Positions 34,894 through 45,381 of a DNA stretch of 64,000 nucleotides are shown here, in pieces. The notes under the pieces were generated by a model. It was not told the origin of the DNA and made no database searches. It saw nothing but the letters and a program-made list of their open reading frames with translations. The number at the start of each line of letters is the position of its first letter. The stretch's first letter is position 1. Position numbers and translations under genes: made by a program. This DNA is from Nemertoderma westbladi (lineage: Eukaryota > Xenacoelomorpha > Nemertodermatida > Nemertodermatidae), in NCBI GenBank assembly GCA_032718475.1, contig JAUCBJ010001182.1, positions 1-64,000 of the forward strand, in the 5' to 3' direction.

Positions 34894-36484
34894 CAGTCTT
34901 GAGTCTGTCGTGCGGTCCCTGTCAGTGGGGTATTAATAAATGTATCTACGGCCCCCGGCTCCCTAAAAATACTCGAGCCGGCCCCGCTTTCAGACGGCGA
35001 CGCTCGCACCAGTTGCAGCTCGTGTGCCCGTCTAATCTTATCTCCCGCAAACTCACTCTGCCGTCTCTCTAATTCCTTGCGCTCTTTTTCAGTCTCTGCC
35101 ATTCTCCTCTCAATCTCCTCTCACGCTCCTGGGTGTCCCTGATGGCCGACTCTGCAGCACTCTTAATGCTCTCCCTTCGTCTCACTTCGCGCTCCTTGCG
35201 TTCCTTTTCCCTTCTCGCTTCATACTCCTTGCGTTCCTTTTCCCTTCTCGCTTCATACTCCTTGCGTTCCCTTTCCTCCCTTGCCTCACGCTCCTTGCGT
35301 TCCGCCTCACGCTCCTTGCGTTCCCTTTCCTCCCTTGCCTCACGCTCCTTGCGTTCCCTTTCCTCTCTCGCCTCACGCTCCCTACACTCCCTTTCCTCTA
35401 TCTCATCATACTCCCTTAGGCTTTTCAAAGCCCTTTCGGCCCTCTCTCCGGTTTCTTTAAGCAATGCCGCTTCCCTCTCTAACCGCACTCTCCCCTCCTC
35501 TAGCCGTTCCTTCATTTCTCTATGACCTTGCTCTGCCATGCTGAGACGGTATGCGGCACCTATTTCCCTCACCGCTCTTTCTTTCGCGGAGGATGTAACA
35601 GACTTATCGGTTACGACGGACTTCCCCCGCCTTCCCGACCTACCAACTTTCCCCCGCTTCCCGGAGCTTTCTCCGACCGACGAGGCCGAATCCTCGGGGT
35701 TAACCTCGGATTCGCCTCCCTCGAGTCCCCTCCAACCCGCCGGTTTTACTCCCCGGGCATCGACCAAGTTGGGCCCTATGTACACTGACGCTACGCTAGG
35801 TTCCATACTCCCACATTCCCATAGTTCAAACAGTTCCCCGGCAATCTCATGTGCTCTCGTTTCGGCTAGTTCTCTCTGCCCAAAACATATTAGATAATTA
35901 AAGTGTCTATCCGACTCACCTAGTCGCTTTCTCAGTCTCACCTCGTCTACCTTCGCCCCTTCCTTTTTGGCATCCTTTAGCATCCTCCGGGCCGCGATGT
36001 AGGCTCGTCGAAGTCGCTCAGAGACCCCGACGTCCTCCTCGCCGACTTCTCCTCCGTCCCTCCGGGTTCGACGTCGTACTGGCGGCTCCACCGTCGCCGT
36101 TCCGGTGGGCCGTCCGTCGCCCTCGGCCTGTAGCTGGCCGGCGACATCGGTACCGATCTCTCCTCCGTCTCTTCGCGTCCGGCGTCGCACCGTCGGCCCC
36201 ACCGTCGCCGTTTCGGTGGGCCGCTCGTCGCCCTCGGCCGGTAGCTGGCCGGCGACATCGGCGCGCCGTTCTCCGTCTCGTGTCGACTCGTCTCCATCTC
36301 CCTCCATCTCGCTCCCTTTCTCTCTTAGCTCGACTTCGGGTTCCAGACTCTCCTCGTTCTGGACTTCCGGTTCGCCCGTTATCGATGGCTCCGGCGACGT
36401 GGGCCTGTATCGCTTGGTCGCGGCCTCGCGGATCGTTTGATCTTCGTCCGGGGTCCGCGTCGGTGTCTCGCCCGATTCACTCAT
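34845..36484 (-). CDS. N-terminal coiled-coil ORF of the 11.6 kb element (471 aa) plus -1 frame extension
   Basis: ATG at 36484, the first ORF after the 5' LTR. Residues 1-160 are acidic and contain a duplicated block (ADVAGQLPAEGD with PTETATV...RRRTRRDGGE); 160-260 have a compact region with NYLICFGQRELAETRAHEI; 330-470 are an uninterrupted Arg/Glu/Lys coiled coil with 8-11 residue repeats (REERERKERE). The frame stops at 35069, but an overlapping -1 frame opening with ATG at 35102 continues the coiled coil (MAETEKERKELERRQSEF) to 34845. Either a programmed shift or an indel joins them. No known family; the coiled coil suggests self-assembly. Confidence 0.55.
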
Positions 36485-36564
36485 CTCGTCTGGTCGGTGG
36501 AGTTCGGCTAGCTAGCAGTGTAGTTCTTAGAGTTTAACTGGGGCGGCAGCTCGGATTTAGTTAC

Positions 36565-37105
36565 TGTGACGGGATCCAGGAGGGATCCCGATTTATCCGA
36601 TGTGGTAATTTAGTCCACGCGTCCCCGCCGTGTATAAGGGTGGAATAAAGTAACTGAGTTCTGAAGTTCGGTGTATAATAATAATAGGGCATAGGATATA
36701 GATATAGATATAATGTGTACAAGGCGGGATACGGTAACTAAAGTCCCGTGATCCCCTAACTAAACTAATTGACTACCAACCTACGCTAGCACTGCTACAC
36801 TGAGATAACTGAATCACTGATTAATAGGTTATTGGTTATATTGCACGGTGGCCTTACTGCTACTCAATCGATGCCTTTCCCCCCTCTGATTGGTTAATAC
36901 CCTTGTTGGCGCCCCGTGGAGTATTCCCGTTCACTCCACCTGTTCTCTCTGGGTTAGGGGTTTGGCCCCTGACCCTCTATTGTGTGCTTCCTTCCCACTC
37001 TTATTGGGATGGCACGAGTTGGTTAATTGCCCAATCTCGTGGCTCCCAATATTGCTTATCGGCTTATAACTTTATGGGGTGTTGGCGGGATTGAATAAGC
37101 TAACA
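36565..37105 (-). repeat. 5' LTR of 11.6 kb element
   Basis: 541 bp, the upstream LTR in the element's minus-strand sense, followed on the plus strand by the TAGAC target duplication. Confidence 0.96.
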
Positions 37106-38255
37106 TAGACGATATACTCGTGGCCAGCTCTTCCCCAGCCGACCATCAGCGACATCTTCGTCTTCTGTTCCAGAGACTCGCCAAATATGGACTCATTATT
37201 AATGTTGCCAAATGCGTTTTCGGCGTCGCCGAACTAGACTTCCTCGGCCATCACATATCGGCTGCCGGGGTGTCACCTCTCAGCGACCACGTTGCCGCTA
37301 TCCAGAACTTTCCTGAACCAACCAACATCAAGGGTTTACAAGAGTTTTTAGGACTCGTTAACTTTTATCATCGTTTTATTCCGCACGCAGCTCAACTCTT
37401 GCAGCCCCTTCACGAAGCTACAAAGTCGAGTAAGGATAAAACTATCACGTTTACGAGTGACATGAGAACAGCTTTTTCAGCTGCCAAACATGCGCTTTGC
37501 AAAGCCACATTACTCTCACACCCCGTCTCTACCGCTACAACGAGTTTAAATGTTGATGCATCCGACAAAGCTGTTGGTGGGGCCCTGGAACAATAAATTA
37601 ATGGGGCGTGGCGGCCAATCTCGTTCTTTTCCCGTAAATTACAGCCGGCTGAAACTCGCTATTCAGCATTTGACCATGAGTTGTTGGCAATCTACCTTGG
37701 TATTCGTCACTTTCGCTACTTTCTGGAGGGCCGGTTGTTCCATATCTTCACGGACCACAAACCACTCACGTTCGTTTTCTCCAGTGCTTCTACCAACTGG
37801 TCACCTAGGCAACAACGTCACCTATCCTTTATTAGCGAGTTTACTACGGATGTGCGTCATATAGAAGGAAACAATAATGTCGTAGCTGATGTATTATCCC
37901 GCATCTGCATCAAACCCGATATTCCAATGATCTATGCATCTACAACACAGACCCATATTGATTATGGCGCCCTCGCACGGGACCAGCAGTCCGACCCGGA
38001 GACGCAGTCGTACCGAACTGCAATGACAGGTCTCATCATCAGAGACGTTCCCCTTACGAATAGTTCACAATCCATCATGTGTGATATTTCTACTCAACAT
38101 CCTCGACCAATTGTTCCTCTCGTATGGCGCCGTCATATATACGATTGTGTGCACAACCTATCACACCCGGGAATCCGTTCATCCCGCCACCTCGTTGCAG
38201 AGTTCGGTTTGTTTGGCATGGTCTCCATAAGTAAGTTGGAGCATGGGCACGCACC
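37106..38255 (+). pseudogene. pol: pol of CsRn1-like element: rest of RT, RNase H and start of integrase
   Basis: Begins with the duplicated TAGAC that completes the split RT active-site box, then DILVASSS and FLGHHISAAG, NFPEPTNIKGLQEFLGLVNFY of the thumb. RNase H follows (LNVDASDKAVGGALEQ) with a TAA stop at 37594-37596; the same frame then continues (FFSRKLQPAETRYSAFDHEL, FTDHKPLTFVFSS). From about 37960 the integrase N-terminus appears (HNLSHPGIRSSRHLVAEF), and a frameshift between about 38205 and 38255 moves the Cys half of its HHCC finger to another frame. Nonfunctional copy. Confidence 0.88.
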
Positions 38256-39215
38256 TGTTTATCTTGTCAACGGGCCAAGATTCATAAACATAATTCTGCG
38301 CCATTACAATCTTTTAGTGTTCCAGATCGCTGGTTTGCTGTGATCCATGTGGACATTGTCGGACCACTTCCGATTTCTCAAGGAAACTCATATATATTCA
38401 CTATAGTTGATCGATTTACATGCTGGCCCGAAGCTATTCCCATTATGGAAGCTACTACCTTAGCTTGCGCGCGAGCCCTTCTCACTCACTGGGTTGCTCG
38501 TTATGGCGTCCCGAGTGACATTACCTCAGACCACGGCCGGCAGTTTACATCCAACCTGTGGAGCAACCTCAACAAACTCCTTGGGAGCCATGGCCACCAT
38601 ACTACAGCCTACCATCTTCAAGCCAATGGGCTGGTTGAACGGTTTCACCGTGGGATTAAGGCCTCACTAAAGGGACGCTTGACAGACAGTAACTGGGTTG
38701 ATGATCTCCCTATGGTTCTTCTTGGTATCCGAGCCACACCCAAAGAAGATCTCGGTTGTTCATCCGCTGAACTGGTCTATGGGACCACCCTCCATCTTCC
38801 CGGCCAATTTTTTGAGCCCCCTGACCCCCACTCTTTCAATGACTCAGACACGGCACCCCTGCTTACTCAACTCTGCGAGTCCATGAAGACACTACGGGCT
38901 ATCCCGACATCCCATCATGGCGAACGACGAAGCCATGTTTCTAACGACACCCGTAATTGCAGCTACGCCGTCGTGCGACATGATGCTCACCGCACACCTC
39001 TCCAATGTCCTTACAATGGACCCTTCAAGGTTCTTGAGCGCAACACTAAATACATGACTCTCGAAATCAATGGCCACAAAGACACTGTCTCAATTGACAG
39101 GCTTAAACCAGCCTACATTGACTCTGATTTCGGTATTCCGTCGCCTTCAAACGTACGCCCCCTAGCGGCCCCAAGACTGACACGCCCTCGGGAGGTTTCG
39201 ATACTTTCCCCTTAG
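38256..39215 (+). pseudogene. pol: integrase of CsRn1-like element
   Basis: Catalytic core and C-terminus in one frame to TAG 39213-39215. CLSCQRAK (zinc-finger half) is followed by HVDIVGPLP (first Asp), TSDHGRQFTS (second Asp) and AYHLQANGLVERFHR (Glu), then the GPFKVLERNTKYMTLEINGH and RLKPAYID tail typical of Gypsy integrases. Intact after the upstream frameshift. Confidence 0.9.
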
Positions 39216-39314
39216 CCCGCACCAAAAGTTGAGGTTACAACCCGGTCGGGCCGGATAGTTAGACCACCTGAAAGCTTATGAGTCGCGGGAATATTTTCCC
39301 ACTTGGGGGAGTAC

Positions 39315-39515
39315 TGTAGTGAACTAACATCACGAATTAATGGGTCAACATGAGAGCGGGATATTCAAACAGGGATATATAGGACTACTACCTAGGCCTA
39401 CTGTGCTGCTGTACGATACACAGCTTACTGCGCTGTCAGATCAATTATCATAACTGCATATGCAATTATATCTGTTATTAATGCTATAACTAATTATTAA
39501 TGAACGATCATTAAA
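39315..39515 (+). repeat. 3' LTR of CsRn1-like element
   Basis: 201 bp, TGTAGTGAAC to CATTAAA, preceded by a purine-rich TTGGGGGAGTAC and followed by the duplicated AGGT (39516-39519). Confidence 0.95.
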
Positions 39516-39796
39516 AGGTCAGTGATTGGAGTGAAAATAAATTACTGGTCTTTCTCCTGTTTGGTGAACCCCTTTTGACTTTTATTAAAATTACAATTTT
39601 TACTATTTTTTTATAAATATACTAGAACTTACAGTGGCCCAGAACTTTCACTACTGTACAAAGAAAAACTCACGACAAAATAAAGAATAGAAACTTAGCT
39701 ATTTCCTTATTTTGCCCCTTCTGCCATGGGTTTTTTACTTTACTTTAATCTCCTTGGTTTTTTACTGCGATGGGTTTTTTTTCTTTCTTTTTCTAG

Positions 39797-40039
39797 AGTG
39801 GGTTTTTTCTGTCAGTGTATCCACAAATGATGGATATTGTCGCTTGCGGGTGGAAACAAAGCGGGGGTGGTAATACAGACTTTCTGGTAAAAGTTTTGGA
39901 TATTGCAGGTCTAGGCGGAGGCATCCTGGCTGGGATCTTTGTGGGTAAAATAACTGTAGTCGTCTTTACTTTCATATATTTTAATATTATAAACAAGTAT
40001 CAGAAAGATAACCAGTTTAAAAGCTCCACAGTCCTATAG
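39797..40039 (+). pseudogene. possible terminal exon fragment of a membrane transporter
   Basis: A strong pyrimidine tract and TTTTTCTAG (39785-39796) precede an open frame of 80 codons ending at TAG 40037-40039. It contains a Gly-rich hydrophobic stretch (DIAGLGGGILAGIFVG) followed by a membrane segment (TVVVFTFIYFNII). The DIxGxxGGIxAG pattern resembles SLC37/MFS sugar-phosphate antiporters, but the match is short and no partner exon is visible, so this is weak. Confidence 0.25.
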
Positions 40040-40302
40040 GGGCTGTTCCGCTGTCAGTCAGAGAGGTAACAGCCTATGGGGTAAGGATTTACCCATGGGG
40101 CGCTAACTATCAGATAGTCTGATACCAACTGCCAGACAATCTTTTTCAACTATCAGATAGATGATCGCCCAGTTACAAGTTGCCTGATAGTTGTATTTTT
40201 TAAACCCCGAGTGTTGTTGACGGAGTCTGTTACTTCCGAAATCGTTGATCGTGGTGCCGGTGCCGGAATTCTGTCTTTGATTAAAAACACTGAACTTCTG
40301 AA

Positions 40303-40656
40303 CGATGGCGGAATCTACGAAACCCGGCCGGATTCCTAATCCGAGGAGGCAACGGAGTAAATTAAACGTAAACAATGAAATGATCGCGATGGACAATTGA
40401 GTCTATTCAATATATCCAGAACGATACGATGGGGACGGAGTCTATTACAGTAGTAAACACGCAACCAAAGCGATCAGACGATGGCGAAGTAATCTACAAA
40501 ACAGAGAACGACAGGAAGGCGATAGAGTTTATGAACGAAGACGGTGGAATCTATAGGCCTAAACCTGGAACAATGCGAACAGATGAACTCCAGATGAAAA
40601 TCGACGCAAATAACAGCTTGTTTACTACTAAAATAAAACTGCATCCTGTTCTATAG
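40303..40656 (+). other. two small ORFs of unknown status
   Basis: A 31-codon ORF (ATG at 40303, ACGATGGCGG context) is followed by a 75-codon ORF (40429-40656). The second contains NEDGGIYRPKPG, echoed by NDGGIYETRP encoded just upstream in another frame (40299-40330), hinting at a diverged duplication. An AATAAA lies at 40811. No family recognised; possibly chance. Confidence 0.25.
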
Positions 40657-40976
40657 GAAAAAACATTATAGGAGAAATTTTAGCAAGTTGTGTTTATTTT
40701 AGCCGATAGACAAGATTACATGTTTACCAAGTTTGGTATAATTTAGTCAAAGATTGAATGAGTTACGATTTTAAATTATCAGTGGAGGGTGAAGGATTCA
40801 GTTATACTTCAATAAAGAATAGTGATTAAACCAAGGGATACGCGATAGGCTATATGACACTGCTGTATAAATTCATTGAATGACTGTTGATTTCGAAACA
40901 TTTCATATAAATTTTAATATAATTTTGGATTTTTTTGTTTGTAATAATTGACAGATGAATTAATTTTTTTATCTAA

Positions 40977-41470
40977 TCACATTATTATATATATTAAATA
41001 ACGAAGCACAGAAATAATACTAAGATTGAATATTGAATTGAAGGTACAGTACCGAATTGAATATTTGAGATTGAATAAAGAGTATTGAATATCTTCGGCC
41101 GTCATCCCGTTGGTGACTCCATTGGCAACCATTTCGACAGTTTCGCTTGGTTTCGGCTCTTCAGTCCCCGAATAGACCGATGGTCGGCGTTGTTGCTGTC
41201 CCCATGACTGAGGCTGACCCAAATGACCAACCCAAATTGCCATCTCCAGGCGCTGGAGCAGAAACTGGTGTGACCACGGTTCATGGGTGGCACTGTGGAG
41301 ACGAGCCCTGGTCTCCAGGAAGAAGGTGGATGTCTCTGGACCGGGGCGGCCAAAGGCCACAGGGTGAAAGAAATGGCCCCGGTCCACTAGGTCACGATAC
41401 TTACTCTCCGCCCAATCAGCTGAGTGCCCCCCGGCAATGATGGTTTGTTGAATGTGGCTGGGGGCCAGTG
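40977..41470 (-). pseudogene. possible LINE ORF2 C-terminal relic
   Basis: The minus strand reads SADWAESKYRDLVDRGHFFH, PVAFGRPGPETS and FLLQRLEMAIWVGHLGQ, a pattern like the C-terminal tail of some invertebrate LINE or RT proteins (Y..L..R..F.PVAF...G...FL.QR...AI). No RT core is present next to it. The assignment comes from memory of the pattern and is tentative. Confidence 0.3.
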
Positions 41471-42341
41471 GATCTAGTAATAATTATCACAAATATATGA
41501 TTAGGTAGGCCTACATGATATTAGTTTCTCAAACCAAACCTATCCATCCATTGACGTCCAAATATATCCAATTTCTCAATCCATACTACTGGTAATCAGT
41601 ATGTAATAATGTACACTGTAATGCAATAATGTCAATGTCCAACCAAACAATGCGTTGAGTGTTATCAGACCAGCCTCCGAGAAATGTTAAGCTAACGGCT
41701 GAACGGCACCTCGCTCTGTCGCATCAGTTTTTGTAGTGGTCTAGTTCCAGGCTACCAGAATCCGTTAATAGTAATATCTGATGGCAGATACCGTGTAAAG
41801 GGAGCATGCTCCCGCCGATAATGATGAACCACTGGATTGAATGTGAATGATAATATCGGCATCGTCGATTTTGTAAGCTGATATGTGTCTCCCTCGTTGA
41901 TCAAATTGCGGTATTTTTCAGGTTGTTGAAAGGTGTTTCATTGTGCTTCTCACATAACTCTCAATCTCAAATCCAAGAGTGGATAGGAAGAAAATCTTAC
42001 AGACATGTACACTATTAATCATGTAGTACAATATGAAAGATCGTCTTTGGCTACCTTCAATTTTGTTAGATGTCCTTTGCGTCAGCTCATTTTTTTCACA
42101 TGCGAAGCCACCCACATACATCGCTCATTATCAGAAAGTTTCCAGAAGTCGTCATTTATTTACTCTCGAACGAACTGGCTCTGCTATCTGCTGTCTATAA
42201 TTTCGAGGGCAGTCACACTGAGGCCGAACTCTATTATGGCGATTCCTATACTTGTCTGCTTTTTCTTCCTTATCATACTTGAGTTGCTCAACTACAGTAG
42301 GATGCAGATAATACGTTAATATGCTTTAACTGGAAGGGGCA
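41471..42341. other. no gene seen
   Basis: AT-rich unique DNA. Open frames on both strands are short and show no domain. Confidence 0.5.
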
Positions 42342-44930
42342 TAATAATAATAATAATATTTTTATATTGCGCCTTTCTGGGCATATTTCAAGGCGCTTAA
42401 AAATGTACCTAATTAAAACTATATTAAATATAAGACATGTTAAAAATTGTACCTAATTAAAAATGATATTAAATAAAATAAATGATGTTAAAAACAGTTA
42501 GCAATATTACAATTTAAAAAGGTGGGTTTTAAGTCTTGCTTTAAAAAGGGGTAGAGTTCCAGCGTGACGCACATCTAGTGGGAGTGAGTTCCAAATGGTC
42601 GGGGCAACAACCGAGAAGGCGCGTCTACCATAATTGTGCAAGTTGTACCTAGGGATAACCAGTAAATCTTGTTCTGCCGATCGTAGTATGCGTGCAGGTT
42701 CGTAGGGAATTAATTTATCATGTAGGTAATCTGGTGCGATTCCGTGTAAACATTTATACGTCAGCATGGCGATCTTGAACTCTATCCTACGTTTTACCGG
42801 CAGCCAGTGCAATCGCTTCAATACTGGAGTGATGTGGTCCCGTTTCTTAATGCCTTCTAGCAGTCGCGCCGCAGAATTTTGAACATATTGTAATTTGTTA
42901 ATCAAGTTTACCGGTAGTCCATAGTATAGGGAATTGTTATTATCAATCTTGTTTGTTACAAATGAATGAATTAATATTTCTAGTTTTCTAAATTTCGGAG
43001 TTGGTAGAATGCATATCGGACTGTGGTGGATATTTGTTTGGAAAACGTAAGATTCGAATCCATAATGAACCCTATATTACGCACTTTATTACTGCAGCTT
43101 ATTAAGTCATTTCCAATGTGTACGCTAGGGGGTGCAAGCTGATAACCAAATCGCGATTGTAGAAGGAGGATCTCTGTCATATCGGCATTCATTTTTAGTA
43201 GGTGGTTTTTCATCCAATCCCGTACGTCTAGCACACAGTGTTCAGTCACATCAACAGCTGTGGATGAACTCAGGGGTTTAAATGCTATATTTAGCTGCGT
43301 GTCGTCCACGTACAAGTGGTATGAAAGACCGTGTTTACATATCATGTTGGAAAGGGAACGGGTGTATATTGCAAACAACAGCGGGCCAAGTACCAAACCC
43401 TGTGGAAGACCATACTGTAGATCCATTGGTTTAGATTAGGTTGTATTGATGCAAACCTGTTGTGTTCTGTTAGATAAATATGATTTAAACAAACCCAAAG
43501 CTGTTCCTTTGACCCCTATATCATGTTCTAGAATTTACTTAGATCTAATAAAACGAGAATGACAGCCGATCCCGAATCATGTCACGGAGTATGTCATCGT
43601 TGACCTTGAGTAATGCCGTTTCAGTACTGTGAAAGGGTCTATAAGCACTCTGTAGCGGTTCAAATAACGTGTTTATGTTCATATATATCATTAGTTGGTT
43701 CGCAACAGCCCTCTCGGTCAGTTTAGATAAATATATGAGATTGGAAACCAGTCTAAAGTTCTTTAGTAACTCTGGGTTTAATCGGGCTTTCTTTATAACA
43801 GGTGTTAGTACTGCCTCCTTAAATATGTGAAGAACTGTAGCTGACGATATTGATAAATTTATTATCAATATGATAATGGGTAACAACAATTTCATTGATA
43901 GTTTCACAATTTGTGTAGGTAGCGGGTCACAAGAGCTAGATTTAGAATTCGATTCCTTAATAAGGACTTCTGCCTCATCCACAGTCACTTTGTTGAATTG
44001 GGCGAGCTTTGGTTTGCCTCCCATAGCTACGCCTTTGGTCGAAGCAACACCAGACGTGACGTCACCCGTAGCAACGCCTTCCATTGAGGCGTCATCCGTT
44101 ACAACGCTTCCCGCTGTGACGTTGCCCGTAGCAATGCCTCCCATTGAGAAGTCATTCATAGCAACACCTGCTGCTGCAATGTCGCCCGTAACAACGACTC
44201 TCGATGTGATGTCACCCATAGCAACGCCTCCCGCTGTGACGTCGTCTGTAGCATAGCCTGTCGTTGTGACGTCACCCGCATCAATGCCTGCTGCTGTGAC
44301 GTCGTCCATAGCAACGCCTGCCGCTGTGACATCATCATCATGAGCTAGATCATTGCGTATCACTTTAATCATATTTTCAAAATAATCGGCAAATCTATTT
44401 GCCAGTATATAGTCATTATCATAGGAAGGGAGAACACTATTATTCTTTCGAAAAATAAGTTTATTTACAATCGAATATAATTTCTTTTGGTCTCCAGCGC
44501 TGTCATTTATTACCCCTTTGTAATAGGATTCTTTCGCACTTGCAAGTGAATCCGCAACCACACTGCACTGTTCCCTATATGCAATACAATCAATGCATGA
44601 GTTAGATTTCCTATATTTTCGTTCTAGTTGGCGACGCTTCCTTTTCTTAGTTACAATTCCCTCGTGGTACCACGGCGCTTTGGGGCGTAGTGATACAGTT
44701 TTGTGGATAACTGGGGCATGCTTATTTAATATAGATGATAACGTCGTCGTGTAACTGTCTACCAACCGGTTGACATCATCAGTTGGGGGGAATTGACAGA
44801 GAGATGAGTTCTCTATATCATAACGAAAGTGATCCCAGTCTATTGTTTTAAATTTTCTAAAAGAAACAGATTCGGTTGCATAATGTGGTTTGGAAACATT
44901 ATGGATAACACCGGGTTTCTCAACAAATTA
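42342..44930 (-). mobile_element. 5'-truncated LINE, L2/CR1-type
   Basis: Minus-strand non-LTR retrotransposon. From its 5' side: endonuclease-RT linker (SSILNKHAPVIHKTVSLRPK, 44720-44660), RT fingers (LSKLTERAVANQL, SAYRPFHSTETALLKVNDDIL, about 43760-43590), LPQGLVLGPLLFAIY and the LYVDDTQL active site (about 43420-43290), and a C-terminal SAARLLEGIKK...LHWLPVKRRIEFKI...YLHDKLIPY domain (42905-42507). The 3' end has GCGCCTTGAAATATGCCC then AGAAAGGCGCAATATAAA, which can fold (GCGCCTT/AAGGCGC), and an (ATT)n tail at 42342-42355, both typical of L2/CR1. The endonuclease is missing, several frameshifts occur (near 43545, 43427, 42906), and part of the RT around the first catalytic Asp is lost. 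Dead copy. Confidence 0.88.
44020..44340 (-). repeat. in-frame 30 bp minisatellite within the LINE ORF
   Basis: About ten imperfect 30 bp units coding for decapeptides such as ATDDVTAGGV, AMGDITSRVV and VTGDIAAAGV between the LINE's linker and RT domains. The array keeps the reading frame throughout. CGTCAC/GTGACG motifs recur in each unit. Confidence 0.85.
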
Positions 44931-45330
44931 ACCAATTGTTTGTCGAAGCTCTTTATTGTTTATTGCCTTTTAGATGTAAAGTATCTAAGATAAGAAGATA
45001 CAGCAAAGCAATTGATATCCAAACTTACCATAAATATATTTTATTAAAGAAACTATTATAAGTATAATCATTGCTCTCCAGGTATAATCAATGATGGTCT
45101 TTGGACTATGCTTACAATATTCTATGTATCAGAGTATTGAACCATATTAACACTAATCTTATAATTAATATATAAGAAACAAATCATATTAATATTACTG
45201 TCTTTTTAGAAATTTTGAAGAAGAGGGCGGGTTTAAATGTGATTTAAATAATCAAATTCAAAGTTTTAACATAATTTATAAAATTTGAACTTTTTCTTTG
45301 TATTTTACAATCGCTCCTCGAGCTCAATTA

Positions 45331-45349
45331 CGTTACAGTTACTGTAACG
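45331..45349. promoter_or_regulatory. palindrome upstream of the MFS gene
   Basis: CGTTACAG-TTA-CTGTAACG, a perfect 8 bp inverted repeat 32 bp before the ATG, embedded between AGCTC and GAGCT. It could be a transcription-factor dimer site or a 5'UTR hairpin; no other promoter element is convincing. Confidence 0.35.
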
Positions 45350-45381
45350 AACGAGCTTGGTAACCTAAGACGCTCAAAAAT

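Larger units (their letters stand above)
25496..37105 (-). mobile_element. 11.6 kb LTR element with gag-protease and exonuclease-like ORF but no RT or integrase
   Basis: Flanked by identical-length 541 bp LTRs and the 5 bp duplication TAGAC (25491-25495 and 37106-37110). On the minus strand the LTR reads TGTTAGC to CGTCACA. Order in transcription: LTR (36565-37105), a 471-codon coiled-coil ORF, Asn-rich and Arg/Glu-rich ORFs, an 893-codon BEL-like Gag-protease, a 0.6 kb palindromic minisatellite, an 825-codon exonuclease-like/zinc-knuckle ORF, polypurine tract (7 G then AG), LTR (25496-26036). No YxDD, RNase H or integrase motif was recognised in its open frames. The LTRs differ at one site by eye (TTCAGAAG versus TTCTGAAG), so it was mobile recently and presumably used proteins of an autonomous relative. 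I find no canonical TGG-starting primer site after its 5' LTR. Confidence 0.9.
15435..39515 (+). mobile_element. Ty3/Gypsy LTR retrotransposon, CsRn1-like, split by three insertions
   Basis: Outer element of the nest. Its LTRs match at both ends and it is flanked by the 4 bp duplication AGGT (15431-15434 and 39516-39519). Order on the plus strand: LTR, tRNA-Trp-like primer site, gag, protease, reverse transcriptase, RNase H, integrase, polypurine tract, LTR. About 19.7 kb of the span is foreign: a solo LTR at 16229-16787, a BEL/Pao element at 17283-24837 and an 11.6 kb LTR element at 25496-37105. The two LTRs differ by about six substitutions and one indel by eye (about 3%). Gag style (CWYH zinc finger), 4 bp duplication and tRNA-Trp primer all fit the CsRn1 clade known from flukes and other invertebrates. 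Frameshifts and a stop make this copy dead. Confidence 0.92.
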
